Shown piece after piece: positions 54,535-62,096 of a stretch of 64,000 nucleotides of DNA. This DNA comes from Pontibacter amylolyticus. Lineage in GTDB: Bacteria > Bacteroidota > Bacteroidia > Cytophagales > Hymenobacteraceae. The stretch is taken from assembly GCF_014638845.1 (NCBI RefSeq), contig NZ_BMFP01000007.1:85785-149784 (forward strand). The letters are read 5' to 3'. Positions within the stretch are counted from its first letter, which is position 1. The number at the start of each line of letters is the position of its first letter. A program made the translations under genes and the position numbers. Below the pieces are notes generated by a model. It worked only from the letters and a program-made list of their open reading frames with translations, made no database searches and was not told where the DNA came from.

Positions 54535-55731
54535 ATGCATAACGAAAAGCACATGCGCCCTATCCCCTACGGACGTCAGAACATCACCGAGTCCGACATA
54601 CAGGCGGTGGTGGAAACGCTGCAGTCGGACTTCCTGACGCAGGGGCCGAAGGTGGCCGAGTTTGAGCTGGCCTTCGCCAGGTACGTGGGCGCCAGATACG
54701 CCGTGGCGGTGAGCAACGGCACAGCCGCCCTGCACCTGTGCGCCATGGCGCTGGGCGTAAACGAGAACTCGCGTGTGATCACCACGCCCATCACTTTCGT
54801 GGCCTCGGCCAACTGCGTGCGCTACTGCGGCGGCACCGTGGAGTTTGCTGACATCGACCCGGCCACGGCCCTGATCGACATCGGGCAGGTGCGCCGGATG
54901 CTGGAGGGCAAGCCAAAGGGCTACTACAGCGGAATTATACCTGTGGATTTTGCCGGCAACCCGGTGAACCTGGAAGTGCTGCGCGCACTGGCAGACGAGC
55001 ACGGGCTGTGGATCATCGAGGACGCGGCCCACGCGCCGGGTGGCTTCTTTGTCGACAGCCAGGGCGAGCGGCAGTTCTGCGGCAACGGCAGGTATGCGGA
55101 CATGGCCATCTTCTCTTTCCACCCCGTCAAGCACATCGCCACGAGCGAGGGCGGCATGGTCACCACCAACGACGAGGAGCTCTACAGGAAGCTGCTGCTT
55201 TACCGCACCCACGGCATCACCCGCGACCCTGCCTTCATGGAGGAGAACCACGGCGGCTGGTACATGGAGATGCAGGCCCTGGGCTACAACTACCGCATCC
55301 CCGACATGCTCTGCGCCCTGGGCATCACGCAGCTGGCACGCGCCGACGAAGGCATGGCCCGCAGAAGGGAAATAGCCAAGGTATACGACGAGGCATTTGC
55401 CGGCGCGGCAGGTATAGAAGTGCTGGGCACCAACCCTTCGGCTATAACTGAGTCTGGTGAGACGGGCCACGCCTACCACCTGTATGTGATCCAGGTGGCC
55501 GACCGCAAGGGGCTCTATAACTTCCTGCGCGAGCATAACATCTTTGCGCAGGTGCACTACATCCCGGCCCACACCATGCCTTACTACCGCAGCCTGGGCT
55601 ACAAAAAGGGTGACTTCCCGAAAGCAGAGCGCTATTACGAGGCTTGCCTGAGCCTGCCCATGTACCCAACCCTGACGAACGAGGAGCAGCAATACGTAAT
55701 AGAGAAAGTAAAAGGTTTTTGTAAAGCTTGA
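54535..55731 (+). CDS. pseC: UDP-4-amino-4,6-dideoxy-N-acetyl-beta-L-altrosamine transaminase PseC
   Basis: PseC is a PLP aminotransferase that adds the 4-amino group to the PseB product. Counted from the ATG at 54535 it has 398 residues. The DegT/DnrJ/EryC1 fold is shown by GPKVAEFELAFARYVGARYAVAVSNGTAALHL, then IIPVDFAGNP, WIIEDAAHAPGG, and the PLP lysine Lys199 in FHPVKHIATSEGG. The coding strand is more G+C-rich at third positions than pseB, enough to open a 410-codon shadow frame on the other strand. An upstream TTG at 54436 would add 33 residues in a repeat and was not chosen. Confidence 0.94.
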   Translation: MHNEKHMRPIPYGRQNITESDIQAVVETLQSDFLTQGPKVAEFELAFARYVGARYAVAVSNGTAALHLCAMALGVNENSRVITTPITFVASANCVRYCGGTVEFADIDPATALIDIGQVRRMLEGKPKGYYSGIIPVDFAGNPVNLEVLRALADEHGLWIIEDAAHAPGGFFVDSQGERQFCGNGRYADMAIFSFHPVKHIATSEGGMVTTNDEELYRKLLLYRTHGITRDPAFMEENHGGWYMEMQALGYNYRIPDMLCALGITQLARADEGMARRREIAKVYDEAFAGAAGIEVLGTNPSAITESGETGHAYHLYVIQVADRKGLYNFLREHNIFAQVHYIPAHTMPYYRSLGYKKGDFPKAERYYEACLSLPMYPTLTNEEQQYVIEKVKGFCKA

Positions 55732-56618
55732 ACTTGAGCAATCAAACACTGGCACAGCGGCTGATCCTGGGCACGGCGCAGTTCGGGCTCCCTTACGGCA
55801 TCAGCAACCAGCGCGGACAGATTCCGGAGTCCGAGGTGTCCGCTTTACTTGCCGAAGCAGCGAAGGCAGGTATAGACACCCTGGACACGGCGGCAGCCTA
55901 CGGCAGCAGCGAGACGTGCCTGGGTAATATCCTCAGCACGCTGCCAGGCATGTACCGCATCATCTCCAAGTACCCGCCCAACCAGCCCGACAAACCCATC
56001 GCGCAGGCCTTCCGCGAATCGCTGGAGCGACTGCGTGTTGACAAAATTTATGGCTATCTGCTGCACAGCTATGCGAGTTACAGTAGCAGGCCAGGTATAC
56101 TGGACGAGCTCCAGGAACTGAAAACATCCGGCCAGGTGGAGAAGATCGGTATATCCCTCTACCATCCGTCCGAGGCTGAGGAGTTGCTGCAACAAGAAGT
56201 GCCCATCGACCTGGTACAGTTCCCCTACAGCATCTTCGACAGGCGCTTTGAGGAACTGCTGCCCGAGCTTCGGGAACGGGGAGTTGAGACGCACATCCGC
56301 TCCGTATACCTACAGGGACTCTACTTTATGCAGCCGGACCAATTGCCGCTATACCTGCAGGAGGCAGCGCCCAAACTGGAGCGCATGCAAGAACTGGCCT
56401 GCGACTACCAACTTCCAATCGGGGCGGTTTGTCTGGGTTTTGCGCTGGCAAATCCTTATATTTCCAGAGTAGTGATCGGTGTGGAGAGCCTGCAGACCCT
56501 GCAGGAGAACATCAGCTTCAGCAAGATGACCATCCCTCAAGCGCTGCATACCGAACTGTTAGCATTGAAAGAAGAAAACGAAACGATACTTTTACCCTAC
56601 AAGTGGCCCGCACGATGA
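55728..56618 (+). CDS. Aldo/keto reductase family protein
   Basis: The 296-residue TIM-barrel protein shows LILGTAQFGLPYGISNQ at about 12-28, TLDTAAAYGSSE with Asp53 and Tyr58, Lys in IISKYPP, and the C-terminal YISRVVIGVESLQTLQEN. Those are signs of the AKR superfamily of NADPH-dependent reductases. The start is a TTG that overlaps the pseC stop by four bases. In pse loci of some Bacteroidota a reductase of this sort lies here. Its step is not known, and it may modify the sugar or serve a variant nonulosonate. Confidence 0.82.
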   Translation: MNLSNQTLAQRLILGTAQFGLPYGISNQRGQIPESEVSALLAEAAKAGIDTLDTAAAYGSSETCLGNILSTLPGMYRIISKYPPNQPDKPIAQAFRESLERLRVDKIYGYLLHSYASYSSRPGILDELQELKTSGQVEKIGISLYHPSEAEELLQQEVPIDLVQFPYSIFDRRFEELLPELRERGVETHIRSVYLQGLYFMQPDQLPLYLQEAAPKLERMQELACDYQLPIGAVCLGFALANPYISRVVIGVESLQTLQENISFSKMTIPQALHTELLALKEENETILLPYKWPAR

Positions 56619-57400
56619 GCAGTCTGTCCGATCTATTTTCCCTCACAGGTAAGGTGGCACTCGTCACCGGTGGCTACGGCCATCTGGGTACCGCCATCAG
56701 CCTGGGTCTGGCCGAGGCCGGTGCTACCGTTTATGTGCTGGGCCGAAGCAAGGACAAATTCCAGGAGGCTTTCAGTAAGCATACTGCCCTTAGCATTTCA
56801 TTCGTCTACTGCGACATCTCCGATACCAAAACCGTTACAGCCGCCTTTGAGCAGGTACAGCAGGAAGCGGGCCGAATCGACGTGCTGGTGAACAACGCCT
56901 TTTACTCCAAAGGACAGCAGCCGGAGCAACTCACGGACGAGGACTGGGCCTACGGCATCGACGGCAACCTGAACAGCGTCTACCGCTGCATCCGGGAGGC
57001 GATCCCCTACCTGAAGCAGCACGGCGGACGCATCATCAACGTGTCGTCCATGTACGGCATGGTCTCCCCCGATTTCAGTATCTACGACGAAAGCCCGGCT
57101 TTCCTGAATCCGCCACACTACGGAGCCGCCAAGGCGGGCGTGCTGCAGCTCACACGCTACTTCGCCTGCTACCTGGGCAAGCACAATATCACCGTCAACG
57201 CCGTTACGCCGGGTCCTTTCCCGAGTGAACAGGTGCAGCAAAACGAGGTCTTTGTCGGGCAACTCAAAAAGAAGAACCCGCTGGGTCGCATTGGCCAGCC
57301 CGACGACCTGAAAGGGGCCTTCGTATACCTGGCCTCGGACGCTTCGGCCTTTATGACGGGTCAGAACATGGTGCTGGACGGAGGCTGGACGGCATGGTAA
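56615..57400 (+). CDS. SDR family oxidoreductase
   Basis: This 261-residue short-chain dehydrogenase has the cofactor loop GGYGHLG at 19-25, a NNAFYSKG stretch, INVSSMYGMVSP with the catalytic serine, and HYGAAKAGVLQLTRYF with the Tyr-x3-Lys pair. An ATGA overlap with the aldo/keto reductase gene (start at 56615, stop at 56618) settles the start. An upstream frame start at 56429 is a shadow. It overlaps the next gene by seven bases. Its sugar substrate is unknown, but position within the Pse operon points to a modified nonulosonic acid. Confidence 0.88.
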   Translation: MSSLSDLFSLTGKVALVTGGYGHLGTAISLGLAEAGATVYVLGRSKDKFQEAFSKHTALSISFVYCDISDTKTVTAAFEQVQQEAGRIDVLVNNAFYSKGQQPEQLTDEDWAYGIDGNLNSVYRCIREAIPYLKQHGGRIINVSSMYGMVSPDFSIYDESPAFLNPPHYGAAKAGVLQLTRYFACYLGKHNITVNAVTPGPFPSEQVQQNEVFVGQLKKKNPLGRIGQPDDLKGAFVYLASDASAFMTGQNMVLDGGWTAW

Positions 57401-58203
57401 AGGTCGGCGCCATCATACAGGTGCGCCTGGGCTCGGAGCGACTGCCGGGCAAAGCGCTGTTGCCGCTGCCCTTCGGTGAAACTACCAGCCTGCTGGAGCA
57501 TGTGGTGACGAATGCCCACGCGGCCCAATCGCTGCAACAAACGATCATCGCGACCACCACCCGAAGCGCCGACGATGCCATTGAGGCTTTTTGCAGCGCT
57601 AGGGAAATTCCCTGTCTGCGTGGCTCTGCTGACGATGTGCTGGACAGATTCCGACAGGCTGCGCATACCTCTGAACTGGATCTGATCGTGCGGCTCACCG
57701 GCGACAACCCCTTTGTGATGCCGGAAACGATCGACCAGGCAGTAGAGAAGTTGTTACAGACAGCATCAGATTATACCATCACCACCGGACTTCCCCTGGG
57801 CACCAACGTGGAGGTATTTACCCGTCAAACCTTGGAAAAAGCCGCCGCACAGGCCACGGCAGAAGCCGACCGGGAGCACGTAACGCCCTATATCAGGAGA
57901 GAAGCCGGATTCAGAAGGAAGATCTTGCCTTTTGATTCCCCCATCGAAGTGCTGCGCCTGACCGTAGACTACCCGACAGACTACGCGTTGGCTGCCCTGC
58001 TTTTCGAGCGGCTCTGGAAACCGGGCCAGTCGATCACGCACGAGGCAATTGGCCAGTTGCTGCACGAGCAGCCCTGGCTGCAGGAAATCAATGCCGCCAA
58101 TGCGCAGCGGCAGGTCTTTGTAACCGAGGAAGACGAAATCGCAGCCGCCAGGAAACTGCTGCAGGCCGGAGGATTTAGCAGGGCGCTTTTAAAACTAGGC
58201 TAG
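57394..58203 (+). CDS. pseF: Cytidylyltransferase, SpsF/PseF family
   Basis: The 269-residue protein opens with VGAIIQVRLGSERLPGKALLPL, the nucleotide-binding loop of the CMP-sugar cytidylyltransferase (SpsF, NeuA, KdsB) superfamily. VRLTGDNPFVMPETIDQAV near 103-121, with its acidic metal motif, and VEVFTRQTLEKAA are consistent. In this operon its task would be activation of pseudaminic acid to CMP-Pse, the PseF role. The chain is slightly longer than typical PseF. Confidence 0.87.
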   Translation: MVKVGAIIQVRLGSERLPGKALLPLPFGETTSLLEHVVTNAHAAQSLQQTIIATTTRSADDAIEAFCSAREIPCLRGSADDVLDRFRQAAHTSELDLIVRLTGDNPFVMPETIDQAVEKLLQTASDYTITTGLPLGTNVEVFTRQTLEKAAAQATAEADREHVTPYIRREAGFRRKILPFDSPIEVLRLTVDYPTDYALAALLFERLWKPGQSITHEAIGQLLHEQPWLQEINAANAQRQVFVTEEDEIAAARKLLQAGGFSRALLKLG

Positions 58204-58204
58204 T

Positions 58205-59689
58205 ATGAACAGGAAGACACGCATTATTTTCAGGGCAGACGGGAACAGCCGCATTGGGCTGGGACACGTCATGCGCTCTCTGGCGCTGGCACACATGCTG
58301 CGCCGTGACTATGAGTGCGTGTTCGCCATTCAGTCCCCCGACCAGGTGCTGCAGGAACGGATACGGGAGGTATGCGACGGCATCATCGTGCTTCCTCCTG
58401 CTGAGCCCGACGTTGACCGCTTTGTGCACGAACTGGATGCTTATATTTCAGCAGAAGAGATCGTGGTGCTGGACGGCTATACCTTTGGCACAGTTTACCA
58501 GCAAAACATAAAATCACGTGGCGCGGCCTTGGTTTGCATCGACGATATTCATGCCTATACTTTCGTGTCCGATGTGGTCATCAATCCGGCAGGTGGGGTT
58601 TCGGACGAGCGTTACCAGACAGCACCCTATACCCGGTTGCTGCTCGGTCCGCATTATGCGCTGCTCCGTCCTGTTTTCCTGAGAGCCGCCAAAGCTGCCC
58701 GGGCTATACCAGAGGGTGAGCTGCGTGTGCTGGTTTGTATGGGTGGTGCCGACCCAGATAACCATACCTGGCAGTCTTTGGAAGAGATGCAAGCTATACC
58801 TGCCGTGAAGCATATCGAAATAGTGGTGGGCAGCGCCTACAGCCATTCTTCTGAACTGAAGCAGTACCTCAAAAAATATCCGCAGGCCAAACTGCACCGC
58901 GATTTGTCTGCCGAAAGTCTGCGACGTCTGATGGCAGAGTGTCAAGCCGCTGTCACCTCAGCCAGCGGTATTTCTTATGAATACGCCGCCGTGGGAGGTA
59001 TTTTGTTTGTAAAACAAACCGCCGACAACCAGGCAGGCATGCACCAGTTCCTGACCTCTACAGGTATAGCGCGTGACTACAGCAGCCTTTCGCAGGTGTT
59101 ACAGGCAGGTATAAGTGAGCGGGAGTTTGAGTCTCAACTTACAATCCAGCGCCAGCACTTCGACGGCAAAAGCCCGGAGCGGCTGTTGGAGATGTTCCAA
59201 AGTCTTGGTCTAACAACCCAACTGAAACTCCGGAAAGCTATACCTGAGGACTTGCACCTGCTATTTGACTGGGCCAATGACCCGGAGGTACGGCGGCACT
59301 CCTTCAACCCGGAACCGATTCCACTGGAGGACCACACTCGCTGGTTTCAAGCCAAGCTTGACAACCCCGACGCCATCCTCTATCTTGCTGAGGCGGATGG
59401 CAAGCCGGCCGCCCACATCCGCTTCGATATCCACGACAACACGGCTACGATCAGCTACCTGATTGGGGCTGACTACCGCGGCAAAGGGCTGGGCCATACC
59501 GTACTGCTCAAAGGTATACAGCAGTTGATGCAGGACCGACCCGATGTACAGCTTGTGGCGGGACTGGTAGAGCAGCAGAACAAAGCATCTGTGCGGTCAT
59601 TTGAGAAAGCTGGTTTTGCGTACGGAGAAGCAGATCCCGCGCACCCGAAAGCATTCCGTTTTGTCTGGCAGCCAACGGCCAGCGCATAG
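58205..59689 (+). CDS. pseG: Fused PseG hydrolase and PseH-like N-acetyltransferase
   Basis: The 494-residue protein has two domains. Residues 1-335 are PseG, which removes UDP from UDP-2,4-diacetamido-2,4,6-trideoxy-beta-L-altropyranose: the motif RADGNSRIGLGHVMRS is at 10-25 with His21 as the likely base, and CMGGADPDNHT and TSASGISYEYAA are GT-B nucleotide contacts. Residues 340-490 form a GNAT domain (RKAIPEDLHLLFDWANDPEV, IGADYRGKGLGHTVLLKG), which fits PseH, the acetyltransferase for the 4-amino group. No separate pseH gene is in the locus, so the fusion supplies both steps. The start lies one base after the pseF stop. Confidence 0.91.
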   Translation: MNRKTRIIFRADGNSRIGLGHVMRSLALAHMLRRDYECVFAIQSPDQVLQERIREVCDGIIVLPPAEPDVDRFVHELDAYISAEEIVVLDGYTFGTVYQQNIKSRGAALVCIDDIHAYTFVSDVVINPAGGVSDERYQTAPYTRLLLGPHYALLRPVFLRAAKAARAIPEGELRVLVCMGGADPDNHTWQSLEEMQAIPAVKHIEIVVGSAYSHSSELKQYLKKYPQAKLHRDLSAESLRRLMAECQAAVTSASGISYEYAAVGGILFVKQTADNQAGMHQFLTSTGIARDYSSLSQVLQAGISEREFESQLTIQRQHFDGKSPERLLEMFQSLGLTTQLKLRKAIPEDLHLLFDWANDPEVRRHSFNPEPIPLEDHTRWFQAKLDNPDAILYLAEADGKPAAHIRFDIHDNTATISYLIGADYRGKGLGHTVLLKGIQQLMQDRPDVQLVAGLVEQQNKASVRSFEKAGFAYGEADPAHPKAFRFVWQPTASA

Positions 59690-59704
59690 TTTAGAAACAA
59701 AACC

Positions 59705-60748
59705 ATGATCAACGATATCAATATAGCCGGCCGTCTGATCGGCCCTTCCCATAAGCCCTTTATCATCGCCGAGATGTCGGGCAACCACAACCAGTCGCTG
59801 GAGCGCGCGCTGGCTATTGTGGACGCCGCCGCTGACGCGGGGGCCGACGCCATCAAGCTGCAGACCTACACGGCCGACACCATGACGCTTCCCGGCGCCC
59901 TCACCATTGAGGACGAGGGTTCGCCCTGGAAAGGACGTGAGCTGTATGACCTCTACAAAGAGGCCTATACCCCCTGGGAGTGGCACCAGCCGATCTTCGA
60001 GCGGGCACGGGAGCGCGGCATCATCGCATTCTCCTCCCCTTTCGACGAGTCGGCGGTGGACTTTTTGGAGAGTCTGGATGCGCCCGCCTACAAGATCGCC
60101 TCTTTTGAGAATACGGACCACCCGCTGCTGCGCAAAGTGGCCGCCACCGGCAAACCTGTGATCATGAGCACCGGCGCTGCCACCGTGCAGGAGGTGGCCG
60201 AGGCCGTGCAGGTGCTGCGCGAGGAGGGCTGTCTGGAGCTGATTCTGCTAAAGTGCACCTCCACCTACCCGGCCACGCCGGAGAACACAAACCTGCGCAC
60301 CATCCCGCACCTGAGCGCCCTGTACGACGTGCAGGTCGGCCTTTCGGACCATACCATGGGCGTTGGGGCCTCTGTCGCCGCTGTGGCACTGGGCGCGACC
60401 GTCATCGAGAAGCACTTTACGCTCAGCCGCGCCGACGGTGGGGTGGACTCCGCCTTTTCGCTAGAGCCTGCCGAACTGCGGTCGCTGGTGGTGGAGTCGG
60501 AAAGGGCCTGGCTGGCGATGGGGCGGGTGCAGTACGGCGTGCAGCGGGCGGAGGAGAAAAGCCGGCTCTTCAAGCGCTCGGTCTATGCTTCGAAAGACAT
60601 TCAGGCAGGTGAAGCCTTCACCAAAGAGAATATCCGCGTGATCAGGCCGGGCCTGGGGCTAGCGCCGAAACATTATGATAACCTGCTGGGTAAGAGTGCC
60701 GCACAGGACATCAAAGCGGGCACGCCGTTGAGCTGGGACATGGTATAA
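59705..60748 (+). CDS. pseI: Pseudaminic acid synthase PseI
   Basis: PseI condenses the PseG product with phosphoenolpyruvate to pseudaminic acid. The 347-residue protein has the NeuB-type TIM barrel: FIIAEMSGNHNQSLERAL near 19-36, GADAIKLQTYTADTM near 45-59, FSSPFDESAVDFLES and SDHTMGVGASVAAVALGA near 217-234. A C-terminal SAF domain follows (RSVYASKDIQAGEAFTKENI). The MSGNHN signature favours pseudaminic acid over sialic acid synthase, as does the presence of pseB and pseC. It is the last biosynthetic gene of the operon. Confidence 0.93.
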   Translation: MINDINIAGRLIGPSHKPFIIAEMSGNHNQSLERALAIVDAAADAGADAIKLQTYTADTMTLPGALTIEDEGSPWKGRELYDLYKEAYTPWEWHQPIFERARERGIIAFSSPFDESAVDFLESLDAPAYKIASFENTDHPLLRKVAATGKPVIMSTGAATVQEVAEAVQVLREEGCLELILLKCTSTYPATPENTNLRTIPHLSALYDVQVGLSDHTMGVGASVAAVALGATVIEKHFTLSRADGGVDSAFSLEPAELRSLVVESERAWLAMGRVQYGVQRAEEKSRLFKRSVYASKDIQAGEAFTKENIRVIRPGLGLAPKHYDNLLGKSAAQDIKAGTPLSWDMV

Positions 60749-60751
60749 CAC

Positions 60752-62065
60752 ATGAAAAACTGGTATACGCTCTACAGCAACATCTTATACCTGCACTTTT
60801 CCGAAGGATTTTACCTACTGCCGGAAAGTGCCAAAAATGCAGCCTCTCCTTCCAATCCGTTCCTGCGTGTGCTGCGCATGGCCGGCTATACCCTGGTGCG
60901 GCTGCTGGGCAATCTGTTCACGTCAGTAGAGCAGCCGGAGCGACTGCAGGGCAAGGTATGGCTGTATGTGGTGAGTCAGAACAATTACGACAGTTTGCAC
61001 TTTCTGGAGGCTGCTATACCTGAAGCCGTGATGGTAGCCGGCCAGAGCAAGGCCATTGGCAGGTATAACCAGCAGGTGGCACGCCTCTCGCTTCGCAAAA
61101 AGCTCTTCTATTACTACAAGTTTCTGCCACTTTTCTTCCGATTTCTCTCGCATCGAAAAAACAGTACGCTCCGCTTCGTGGACCTGCTCTACGATGCCGT
61201 CGGCTTTTACGAGGTATACCTGCAAAAGCTCCGGAAATACCGACCGCAGGCCATCGTGTTTGCCAACGACCACAATGCCGATGCCCGCGCCATGCTGCTG
61301 GCGGCGAAGGAGTTGGGCATATCTACCGTTTACGTGCAGCACTCCAGTGTAAGCAACCTGTTCCCGCCGCTGGCCTTTGACCTGGATCTGCTCGAGGGAC
61401 AGGACTCGCTGGACAAGTACAGGCAATGCGGTCCGGTACACGGCCGGGTGGAGTTTATCGGGATGCCAAAAGCTGATCAGTTTGTGCCGCTCCGCAACAG
61501 GAACCACCGCGTGCAAACACTGGGTATAGCCTGTAACCTCATGGACCGGGTAGAGGAAGTCGAGCAGTTAATCCGACATATCAGCCATGATTTCCCGCAG
61601 TTAAAAATTCTGCTGCGCCCCCACCCCCGCGACAAGCGCAGCTATACCTTTGCCACAGGCATCAGCTCGAACATTAACCTTACTAACCCGCGACAACAGT
61701 CTGTTTTTGAGTACCTGCGCGAACTGGATATGCTGGTGAGCGGAAACTCCGGCATCCACCTGGAGGCGGTGCTGCTGAATGTGTGGTCCGTCTATTTCAA
61801 CTTCAACCCCAAAGAGGAATTGCACGACTATTACGGCTACGTAACGCACGGGCTTGTGGAAGAGGCGGCTTCATATGATACCCTAAAACCGCTACTGGAG
61901 CAAGGCATCCAGCAAAAACCCGAGGTATACCTACGGGCCAAATATTATAATGCGACAGTGGGTACGGAATACGATGGCCGAAGTGGAGAGAAAGCGAGTG
62001 CCCTTATTAATAGTATGCTGGCTGAGAGCAAGCGTTGTCATTTTCATACTGGCAACTCTGCCTGA
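60752..62065 (+). CDS. Candidate GT-B glycosyltransferase, possibly for pseudaminic acid
   Basis: The 437-residue protein contains elements of the CDP-glycerol glycerophosphotransferase/KpsS-like GT-B group: IVFANDHNADARAML near 170-184, STVYVQHSSVSNLFPP, KILLRPHPRDKRSY with the conserved HPR, and LVSGNSGIHLEAVLLNV near 330-346. These groups use CMP- or CDP-activated donors, so a pseudaminyltransferase role would fit its position two codons after pseI. The family match is distant, and the function is inferred from context. Confidence 0.62.
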   Translation: MKNWYTLYSNILYLHFSEGFYLLPESAKNAASPSNPFLRVLRMAGYTLVRLLGNLFTSVEQPERLQGKVWLYVVSQNNYDSLHFLEAAIPEAVMVAGQSKAIGRYNQQVARLSLRKKLFYYYKFLPLFFRFLSHRKNSTLRFVDLLYDAVGFYEVYLQKLRKYRPQAIVFANDHNADARAMLLAAKELGISTVYVQHSSVSNLFPPLAFDLDLLEGQDSLDKYRQCGPVHGRVEFIGMPKADQFVPLRNRNHRVQTLGIACNLMDRVEEVEQLIRHISHDFPQLKILLRPHPRDKRSYTFATGISSNINLTNPRQQSVFEYLRELDMLVSGNSGIHLEAVLLNVWSVYFNFNPKEELHDYYGYVTHGLVEEAASYDTLKPLLEQGIQQKPEVYLRAKYYNATVGTEYDGRSGEKASALINSMLAESKRCHFHTGNSA

Positions 62066-62071
62066 ATCGTC

Positions 62072-62079
62072 TACCTTTG
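62072..62079 (+). promoter_or_regulatory. Minus-7 promoter element for the second flippase gene
   Basis: TACCTTTG matches TAnnTTTG and lies 17 bases before the flippase ATG. The identical octamer lies before the first flippase at 14309. It lets the second flippase be transcribed apart from the pse operon. Confidence 0.5.
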
Positions 62080-62096
62080 TGGCCTGAATTAGAAAC

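Noticed and set aside
54523-55755. 410-codon antisense frame over pseC
   Set aside because: It mirrors pseC, whose motifs and PLP lysine are intact. The antisense product has no recognisable fold and no start context.
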